Source of the DNA: Desulfuromusa sp.
GTDB taxonomy: Bacteria > Desulfobacterota > Desulfuromonadia > Desulfuromonadales > Geopsychrobacteraceae
Direction of reading: 5' to 3'
Length of the DNA stretch: 5,037 bases
NCBI GenBank assembly: GCA_030590745.1
Contig: JAUVCS010000095.1
Coordinates: 1 to 5,037 of the forward strand
The notes under the pieces were generated by a model. That model was not told the origin of the DNA and searched no databases. It saw only the letters and a list, made by a program, of their open reading frames with translations. This document shows positions 1 to 4,262 of the stretch, piece after piece (within the stretch, counting starts at the first letter, position 1; each line of letters starts with the position of its first letter). Both the position numbers and the translations under genes were made by a program.

Positions 1-47
1 TTCGAATTCCTGCAAAGTTCCGTTTCTTTCCGGCTGCGTCACACGGG
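1..47 (-). repeat. Copy A of the 19-mer hairpin element (partial, cut by window edge)
   Basis: Read on the minus strand, this begins with the exact 19-mer CCCGTGTGACGCAGCCGGA (positions 47 to 29). Next comes an 11-nt segment AAGAAACGGAA (28 to 18), which would be the 5' variable arm, and then CTTTGCAGG and TTCGAA, which match the inner arm of copy B (15 of 17 bases over 17 to 1). The apex and 3' half lie outside the window. The element starts 13 bp after the glycosyltransferase stop codon and points in the same direction as that gene, so it could also act as its transcript end. If it follows copies B and C, its missing 3' arm should be TTCCGTTTCTT. Confidence 0.8.
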
Positions 48-60
48 AGAGGGTCATTCA

Positions 61-1302
61 TCACACTCCCTGCAAACTCTCCAACAGCTTTAACTGATCA
101 ACCTCTTTTTCAACCCCCTTATAACCGCCCCAACTCAGCAGTTCCGCGACAATCTCTACAGCAGGTGAGTTTGAATCGCCCTCGATCCGGGCCAACAGCT
201 GGCGGGTACGCAAAGCATCAAACCAGTCGTGAAAAGCTGCCAGCCGCTGTTTTCTTGTAGGGTGGTTATTTTGCAGTTTCTGCCACACCTGAACAAAATT
301 CAACTCTGCCAAAAATTGATGTAAAACTGGTGAAATATTCAAGCTGTGCTGATGTATTTGATCAGCGCTGCTATCCACCTGACAGTTAATCAACTCAAGC
401 CACTCTTTGAGGACTTTAAATTCCTTCACAGATACAAAATTAAATAGAACCTCCCCCTCTTCCACTTGACCTTGAACTGCTCTCCCGGTACCAAACGACA
501 CCCGCTCTGAAAACCGTGACGAGGGATGGACAACTGTCCCATTGACCATTGCAATCCCGGAGGTTTTAGCCAACTGCTGGAGAAAATAAAAATCTTCCCC
601 GCCACAACGCCGATTCATCCCCCCGGCTCTGATATAAGCCTCCGCCCGGCAAACAAATGTGCTGCCAATACTGTGATAAGCATAGGGAGAACCGGCGACC
701 TGCAAACCAAACAGATAGCTGCGCAGATAAAGCTCATAATGGCGGATGGCGTTTACCTGCTTTAAGTTTGAGACCGATTGATGCCGAAATGGGATCACTG
801 CGGCTCTATGTAGACTCAGCGTAAAATGATCAAAAATAGTCCTGAGATAATTCTGGTCAACCAGAGTATCGGCATCCAACGAAATCAACAGCGGCTCAAC
901 TTTCCAATCGAGCCATTGCAGACTTGCATCAAAACCAATTTTCCGCGCCAATCCAACACCGTCTTTCTCTGGAAGTTCGAGACCGGGAGAGCTGGCATCA
1001 ATCCAGGCAAGGTTGAGTTGTGGATAGGGCTTCGACCGCAACCAGTCGAGCGTCTTTTGGTTGTCATCAAATTGATCAGCAGAGATATCGGTTCGATTAT
1101 TGATAATGATGACCACCAGCGTCTGCGCAAGATATTCGGGTGGATTCAAGCAGAGACTGTTAAGTGTTGCTGGCAGGTTTTCTCTCTCAGCTAAAGCTGG
1201 AATAACAACTGCGCCAGAGAAATCGGTCCGGGTGGTACCGTCGATCTGCCAAGGAGAGAGGGTAGCGCGATTTTTGAGATATTTTTGCAGTTGTCTGTTC
1301 AC
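61..1302 (-). CDS. Family 2 glycosyltransferase (GT-A fold), substrate unknown
   Basis: The 413-residue product looks like a soluble family 2 (GT-A) glycosyltransferase, which would transfer a sugar from a nucleotide-sugar donor. The N-terminal nucleotide-binding strand VVIPALAERENL is at about residues 32-43. The metal-binding DXD motif appears as LDADT around 143-146, and an acidic GGEDF motif around 234-238 fits the catalytic-base region. A conserved-looking FGTGR follows at about 270-274. The last 110 or so residues are a helical tail outside the usual GT-A core. I see no membrane segments or signal peptide. The frame is open up to an ATG at 1491, but those extra 63 codons mostly translate repeat copy B. 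The GTG at 1302, preceded by AAGG at a 6-nt spacing, is therefore preferred. The gene follows miaA on the same strand after a 243-bp gap containing copy B, so co-transcription is possible but unproven. Acceptor and pathway cannot be told from the sequence. Confidence 0.85.
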   Translation of the reverse strand: MNRQLQKYLKNRATLSPWQIDGTTRTDFSGAVVIPALAERENLPATLNSLCLNPPEYLAQTLVVIIINNRTDISADQFDDNQKTLDWLRSKPYPQLNLAWIDASSPGLELPEKDGVGLARKIGFDASLQWLDWKVEPLLISLDADTLVDQNYLRTIFDHFTLSLHRAAVIPFRHQSVSNLKQVNAIRHYELYLRSYLFGLQVAGSPYAYHSIGSTFVCRAEAYIRAGGMNRRCGGEDFYFLQQLAKTSGIAMVNGTVVHPSSRFSERVSFGTGRAVQGQVEEGEVLFNFVSVKEFKVLKEWLELINCQVDSSADQIHQHSLNISPVLHQFLAELNFVQVWQKLQNNHPTRKQRLAAFHDWFDALRTRQLLARIEGDSNSPAVEIVAELLSWGGYKGVEKEVDQLKLLESLQGV

Positions 1303-1308
1303 AAAAAA

Positions 1309-1312
1309 CCTT
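1309..1312 (-). promoter_or_regulatory. Ribosome binding site deciding the glycosyltransferase start
   Basis: AAGG on the minus strand lies 6 nt upstream of the GTG at 1302. It is a modest Shine-Dalgarno match, but it supports this start over the ATG at 1491, which lies beyond repeat copy B. No convincing promoter is visible between copy B and this site. Confidence 0.5.
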
Positions 1313-1353
1313 ATAACCGGCGGAAGCCAAAGGGGGGATGTGAAGTTCAAAAC

Positions 1354-1477
1354 CCCGTGTGACGCAGCCGGAGTTTCGTTACGCTTTGCAGGGTTTCGAA
1401 GAAAAATGTCTGAGCCACAGGCGAGTTTTTTTCTGAGCTGCAAAACGTAACGAAGCAGAGGGAACCCGCAGGGCAAG
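1354..1477 (+). repeat. Copy B of the 19-mer hairpin element (complete)
   Basis: The element opens with the 19-mer CCCGTGTGACGCAGCCGGA (1354-1372). The variable outer arm GTTTCGTTACG (1373-1383) pairs with CGTAACGAAGC (1446-1456) as 11 bp with one G-T wobble. After one C-A mismatch the inner arm TTTGCAG (1385-1391) pairs with CTGCAAA (1438-1444). Further in, AGAAAAA (1400-1406) pairs with TTTTTCT (1428-1434), around an apical GCC-ACA-GGC (1414-1422). The tail GAGGGAACCCGCAGGGCAAG (1458-1477) contains a small CCC-GCA-GGG hairpin. The apex, flanked by A and T runs, could act as a weak intrinsic terminator on either strand, including for miaA. It sits between miaA and the glycosyltransferase, antisense to both. 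Confidence 0.85.
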
Positions 1478-1502
1478 TAGTTTGGGCGCATTATTTTAAT
1501 GT

Positions 1503-1529
1503 GGGGACACGTAACAAGTACATATTCCC
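1503..1529 (+). repeat. GGGGACA-type imperfect hairpin (REP-like), copy 1
   Basis: The segment starts GGGGACACG and ends TACATATTCCC, and it folds into an imperfect stem of about 10 pairs with some G-T wobbles, one mismatch and a 5-nt loop. It lies 26 bp after copy B and 16 bp beyond the miaA stop. A related sequence in opposite orientation is at 2869-2896. The GGGGACA...CCC form resembles the short palindromes I associate with REP-associated (Y1/TnpA-REP, RAYT) transposases. That link is from memory, and no transposase is in the window. Neither strand has a clean T-tract, so a terminator role is weakly supported. Confidence 0.5.
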
Positions 1530-1545
1530 AGAAGACTACCCTGAT

Positions 1546-2487
1546 TTACCGATTTCCCATCACCTCACACAACTCTCCAAATACATCCCCCTCCCCATCC
1601 AGCCAATAAATCTCCACTCCCCGTTTCTCCATCCGCCGAAAGAATGTTTCCTGCCGTTTGGCAAACTGACCGATAGCACTACGCAGCTTCTGCGCCATAT
1701 CGTTACGATTTAATTTACCCTGCAGATATTGAGCAATTAAACGGTATTCCAGACCGTAGAATTCCAACTTTTCCCAGGCCACCCCGGCATCATACAATTG
1801 CTGCACTTCATCAATCATCCCCGCATCAAAACGCTGCCGCAACCGCACCTCTATCCGCTTGCGCAGAACTTCCCGTGGCCATTTAATCCCAAAAACCAAA
1901 GGAGAAATTGCTGGCAATGGGGGTAAATCCAGGGGGATCTCCTCGTCACCCAGCCCTGGATTAACTTGCTTTTGTACTTGTTCCCCCACAGCAATTTCTA
2001 TCGCCCGAATCAACCGCTCCCGCTGTTCCAGATTGGTGCGGTTGTGTTGCTCCGGTTTAAGTTCCAGCAACTTTTGCCGCAATGCACTGTCGCTGAAAAG
2101 GTCTAACTCATCCCGCAACTGTTGATTCCGGGGGACAGCAACCAGGCGATAGCCCCTGAGCACCGCATCGAGATACATACCGGTACCACCGCAGATAATC
2201 GGTAGCCGCTGCTGCTGCCAGATCGTCTCGATACTGTCAAAGCAATCACGCTGGAACTGGAAGACATTGTATTCACTGCCCGGGTCGGCAATATCGATCA
2301 GATGGTAAGGGATATCCCCATATTCCACCAGATCTTTCCCCGTCCCCAGATCCATCCCCCGATACACCTGCCGCGAGTCGGCGGAAATAATTTCTCCATC
2401 AAAATGGACCGCAACTTTAACTGCCAGCCCAGTCTTCCCTCCAGCGGTTGCTCCGAGGATGACCAACAGATTGTAAGGTTTTTTCAT
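1546..2487 (-). CDS. miaA: tRNA dimethylallyltransferase (MiaA)
   Basis: MiaA transfers the dimethylallyl group of DMAPP to N6 of adenosine 37 in tRNAs reading UNN codons, the first step towards ms2i6A. It is a soluble enzyme. The 313-residue product has the P-loop GATAGGKT at residues 12-19, the family motif SADSRQVYRGMD at 35-46, and GGTGMYLDAVLRGY at 100-113. The ERLIRAIEI segment and the C-terminal FAKRQETFFRRM, typical of the tRNA-binding part, are also present. Length is normal. After the DSRQVY motif it reads GTGKDL rather than the common GTAK form, so it belongs to a variant branch. Organisms with that branch may carry a second miaA, which I cannot check here. The ATG at 2487 has AGGAGG 10 nt upstream. 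The usual MutL and Hfq neighbours are absent from the window; the glycosyltransferase follows on the same strand. Confidence 0.93.
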   Translation of the reverse strand: MKKPYNLLVILGATAGGKTGLAVKVAVHFDGEIISADSRQVYRGMDLGTGKDLVEYGDIPYHLIDIADPGSEYNVFQFQRDCFDSIETIWQQQRLPIICGGTGMYLDAVLRGYRLVAVPRNQQLRDELDLFSDSALRQKLLELKPEQHNRTNLEQRERLIRAIEIAVGEQVQKQVNPGLGDEEIPLDLPPLPAISPLVFGIKWPREVLRKRIEVRLRQRFDAGMIDEVQQLYDAGVAWEKLEFYGLEYRLIAQYLQGKLNRNDMAQKLRSAIGQFAKRQETFFRRMEKRGVEIYWLDGEGDVFGELCEVMGNR

Positions 2488-2497
2488 TGCTCTGATG

Positions 2498-2503
2498 CCT
2501 CCT
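2498..2503 (-). promoter_or_regulatory. Strong Shine-Dalgarno for miaA
   Basis: A full AGGAGG on the minus strand lies 10 nt before the ATG at 2487. The spacing is slightly long, but it is the best match in the window and fixes the miaA start. Confidence 0.7.
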
Positions 2504-2524
2504 GATCTTTTCTACAGGGATATT

Positions 2525-2553
2525 ATAATCTGCTATAGTCCTGCTGATTTCAA
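2525..2553 (-). promoter_or_regulatory. Candidate sigma-70 promoter of miaA
   Basis: On the minus strand TTGAAA (2553-2548) is followed after 17 bp by GATTAT (2530-2525). A perfect TATAAT overlaps slightly further down (2527-2522) but with a 20-bp spacer. Transcription would start near 2517, giving a leader of about 30 nt containing the AGGAGG. This is read by eye only. Confidence 0.45.
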
Positions 2554-2631
2554 CCCCATTCTCGAATGGCGCCAGTTTAAGAAAATTCAGCGACTTCCTG
2601 AAGGACTTTAACTTTGTTTTGAACTGCCCAA

Positions 2632-2763
2632 CCCGTGTGACGCAGCCGGAATGGAACAGTTGATTTGAGAAAAAGAGCGGCAAATGTTTGAAGGCGGAGC
2701 CTGAGTTTTTGCCGATCCTCAAAGTAACTGTTCCATGGAGGGAACCCGCCAACGGCGGGCAAG
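2632..2763 (+). repeat. Copy C of the 19-mer hairpin element (complete)
   Basis: The element opens with the 19-mer at 2632-2650, identical to copies A and B. The variable outer arm ATGGAACAGTT (2651-2661) pairs perfectly over 11 bp with AACTGTTCCAT (2726-2736). Inside it, TTTGAG (2664-2669) pairs with CTCAAA (2718-2723) and CGGCAAA (2678-2684) pairs with TTTGCCG (2708-2714). The apical hairpin is AGGC-GGA-GCCT (2692-2702). The tail GAGGGAACCCGCC..GGCGGGCAAG (2738-2763) holds a 6-bp CCCGCC-AAC-GGCGGG hairpin, longer than in copy B. It lies upstream of miaA (antisense to it) and in sense orientation relative to cheB. Open frames across it are by-products of the repeat. Confidence 0.85.
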
Positions 2764-2846
2764 AAGGTCGGGCACCTTTTTCTGCATACTCTTTTGTGGT
2801 GTACAAAAGAGTATGGCGACGAGCGGGGGCGCAACCCCGCGACCTT
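2764..2846 (+). repeat. Second hairpin module attached to copy C
   Basis: AAGGTCG (2764-2770) pairs with CGACCTT (2840-2846) and encloses two further hairpins. The first is a perfect 13-bp stem with a 5-nt loop, CATACTCTTTTGT (2785-2797) with its complement at 2803-2815. The second is GCGGGG (2823-2828) with CCCCGC (2835-2840), which shares the last C with the outer stem. It follows the tail of copy C with no gap, so it may be an extended form of the same element; copies A (as far as visible) and B lack it. No coding potential is convincing here. Confidence 0.65.
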
Positions 2847-2919
2847 TGTGGTTATTAACCCGTTATCTGGAGACATGTAACTGCGACCATGTCCCCCACA
2901 TTATAGAGTATGCAGAAAA
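2778..2919. repeat. 15-bp inverted repeat overlapping the second module
   Basis: TTTTCTGCATACTCT (2778-2792) recurs exactly as its reverse complement at 2905-2919. The left arm overlaps the 13-bp hairpin arm at 2785-2797, so that arm can pair either with the nearby partner (2803-2815) or with the distant one (2905-2919). The pair bounds about 142 bp, but I see no flanking target duplication. Confidence 0.65.
2869..2896 (-). repeat. GGGGACA-type hairpin, copy 2 (inverted)
   Basis: On the minus strand this reads GGGGACATGG, a short middle, then TACATGTCTCC followed by AGA. It shares GGGGACA, TACATnT and CCAGA with the hairpin at 1503-1529. GACATG (2872-2877) pairs with CATGTC (2888-2893), extended by two G-C pairs past a bulged A. 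It is probably the same short-palindrome family as copy 1. Confidence 0.45.
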
Positions 2920-3030
2920 GAAATTGTTGCTGGAACAGATAAACTGAGGGGTAATCAGCCGGATCTCTTACCGATCAAAAAGAAAATTAAAATAAATTAC
3001 TTTTCCCTATGTTTTTAATTATTTGTTTTG

Positions 3031-3036
3031 TATAAT
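3031..3036 (+). promoter_or_regulatory. Possible -10 box upstream of cheB
   Basis: A perfect TATAAT lies in an AT-rich stretch (about 2975-3042) upstream of cheB. The -35 region at the expected distance (TATGTT around 3008) is poor, and there is no sigma-54 or flagellar sigma-28 consensus. If it is used, transcription would begin near 3043 and leave a leader of about 110 nt. Confidence 0.35.
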
Positions 3037-3044
3037 TAAATCTT

Positions 3045-3155
3045 GTGGCTGCAATCCAGCGAATAGCTGTTTATCGGTTATTCAGAAACTCTGGGGCACA
3101 GCCAAACCCTCTACTACGACTTAAATCCAGCGCTTTACCAGAAAGGGGAACGCTG
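3045..3155 (+). other. Putative structured 5' leader of cheB
   Basis: TGGCTG (3046-3051) can pair with CAGCCA (3099-3104), enclosing a 9-bp hairpin GAATAGCTG/CGGTTATTC (3061-3069 with 3075-3083, two G-T wobbles, loop TTTAT). AATCCAGCG occurs twice (3053-3061 and 3124-3132). The cheB frame is open through this region from a GTG at 3045, but that extension has no CheB similarity. It matches no riboswitch class I can name. Confidence 0.35.
3143..3148 (+). promoter_or_regulatory. Ribosome binding site deciding the cheB start
   Basis: AAGGGG lies 7 nt before the ATG at 3156. It favours this start over the in-frame GTG at 3045, and the resulting protein starts about 7 residues before the receiver-domain VLVVDDS strand, as is usual for CheB. 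Confidence 0.65.
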
Positions 3156-4214
3156 ATGGCTCAAGTTATCCGTGTTCTTGTTGTCGATGATTCCGCCCTG
3201 ATGAGAAACATTCTCAGCCAGGGATTATCGATGGATCCAGACATTGAGGTGATCGGGACAGCCCCCGATCCGTACATTGCCCGTGATAAAATTGTTGAGT
3301 TACAGCCGGATGTCATGACTCTGGATGTTGAAATGCCACGGATGGATGGGGTTGCCTTCCTGCGTAAGTTGATGCCGCAATACCCAATCCCGACAATTAT
3401 GGTCAGTACCCTGACCCAGCATGGTAAACAGATTACCATAGAAGCTCTGGAAGCCGGAGCTGTCGATTTTATCGCCAAACCAGCCAGCAACACCACTTCC
3501 AGCTTGAATGCGGTGCTGACGGAACTACGCTCCAAAGTGAAGATCGCTGCAACCGTCAATGTTTCCCATTGGAAAGATAAATGGCAAATTGCTGCAACTA
3601 CAAAAGCAGTGACCTCATCTTCGGTACTGGCAGAAACAACCGATAAAATTATTGCCATCGGGGCCTCAATCGGAGGAACAGACGCAATCTGCCAGGTTAT
3701 TGAAAAATTTCCAGCAACCACTCCAGGTACCGTGATCGTCCAACACATGCCAGCCGGTTTTACTAAAATGTTTTCAGTTCGTCTCAATCAACTCTGCCCG
3801 ATGCATGTTAAAGAAGCAGAACATGGCGACCGGATTCGTAGCGGATTGATTCTGATTGCTCCGGGTGGCAAGCAACTTGAAGTTGTTCGTAACGGTGAAT
3901 TTTATGAAATCCAACTTGGAGGGGAAGAAAAAGTCAGCGGTCACTGCCCTTCCGTCGATGTTATGATGCGCTCAGTGGCAAAACATGCAGGTACTAATGC
4001 AGTCGGTGCCATGTTGACGGGAATGGGTCAGGACGGTGCTGAAGGGATGCTGGCCATGAAACAAGCCGGGGGGCAATGCATCGCTCAAGATGAGGAATCA
4101 TCAGTGGTTTTTGGGATGCCTCGGGTCGCCTTTGAAAAAGGGGGGGCGGAACAACTGGTGCCGTTGGACAATATTGCAACGTCACTCTTAACTCTGCTTA
4201 CGAAAACAATCTAA
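3156..4214 (+). CDS. cheB: Chemotaxis response regulator, protein-glutamate methylesterase/deamidase CheB
   Basis: CheB removes methyl groups from, and deamidates, chemoreceptor glutamates and glutamines. It is switched on when CheA phosphorylates its receiver domain, giving adaptation in chemotaxis; it acts in the cytosol at receptor arrays. The 352-residue length is standard. The receiver domain spans about 4-122, with the acidic pair D11/D12, phospho-acceptor D57 in LDVEMPRMDG, S84/T85, and K108 in AKPAS. After a linker (about 123-162) comes the methylesterase domain, with catalytic S171 (GASIGGT), H197 (VQHMP) and D293 (GMGQDGA). Two changes from the E. coli pattern are GASTGG to GASIGG and RPSVD to CPSVD; the triad is intact. 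No cheR, cheA or cheW is visible, so it looks monocistronic within the window. It converges with the sigma-54 activator gene, 48 bp apart, and no clear terminator is seen between them. Confidence 0.95.
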   Translation: MAQVIRVLVVDDSALMRNILSQGLSMDPDIEVIGTAPDPYIARDKIVELQPDVMTLDVEMPRMDGVAFLRKLMPQYPIPTIMVSTLTQHGKQITIEALEAGAVDFIAKPASNTTSSLNAVLTELRSKVKIAATVNVSHWKDKWQIAATTKAVTSSSVLAETTDKIIAIGASIGGTDAICQVIEKFPATTPGTVIVQHMPAGFTKMFSVRLNQLCPMHVKEAEHGDRIRSGLILIAPGGKQLEVVRNGEFYEIQLGGEEKVSGHCPSVDVMMRSVAKHAGTNAVGAMLTGMGQDGAEGMLAMKQAGGQCIAQDEESSVVFGMPRVAFEKGGAEQLVPLDNIATSLLTLLTKTI

Positions 4215-4262
4215 TTGGGGAAATCATATCAGCTGACAGAGACTATAGTGCAAATTTATGAT

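Noticed and set aside
526..1450. Plus-strand and alternative-frame ORFs inside the glycosyltransferase gene
   Set aside because: Antisense or out-of-frame shadows of a gene with clear family motifs.
1354..1477. Integron attC site or CRISPR-type repeat
   Set aside because: There is no GTTRRRY/RYYYAAC pair at the ends and no regular spacer array; conserved sequence is on the flanks, inner stem and tail rather than at recombination boxes.
2632..2920. Retron or group II intron RNA
   Set aside because: No reverse transcriptase in the window and no recognisable intron domain V. A trans-acting source cannot be excluded.
2417..2947. Open frames on both strands across the miaA-cheB gap (for example 2577-2876 minus, 2735-2947 plus)
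   Set aside because: They are translations of element C and module 2, lack good ribosome sites, and overlap palindromes. No recognisable protein motif.
3001..3045. Sigma-54 (-24/-12) or sigma-28 promoter for cheB
   Set aside because: No GG-N10-GC arrangement of TGGCAC/TTGCA type, and no TAAA-N15-GCCGATAA match.
3088..3115. Cyclic di-GMP (GEMM) riboswitch suggested by GGGGCACAGCCAAACCC
   Set aside because: The GGGACGCAAAGCC-type second half and the expected paired elements are missing.
3045..3155. GTG at 3045 as the cheB start
   Set aside because: It adds 37 residues without family similarity, whereas the ATG at 3156 has a good ribosome site and gives the normal CheB length.
3161..3787. 208-codon minus-strand frame inside cheB
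   Set aside because: Antisense shadow; the plus strand encodes an intact CheB with all catalytic residues.
4215..4262. Terminator between cheB and the activator gene
   Set aside because: Only a weak ATCATA/TATGAT pairing with a long loop; no GC-rich stem or T-run.
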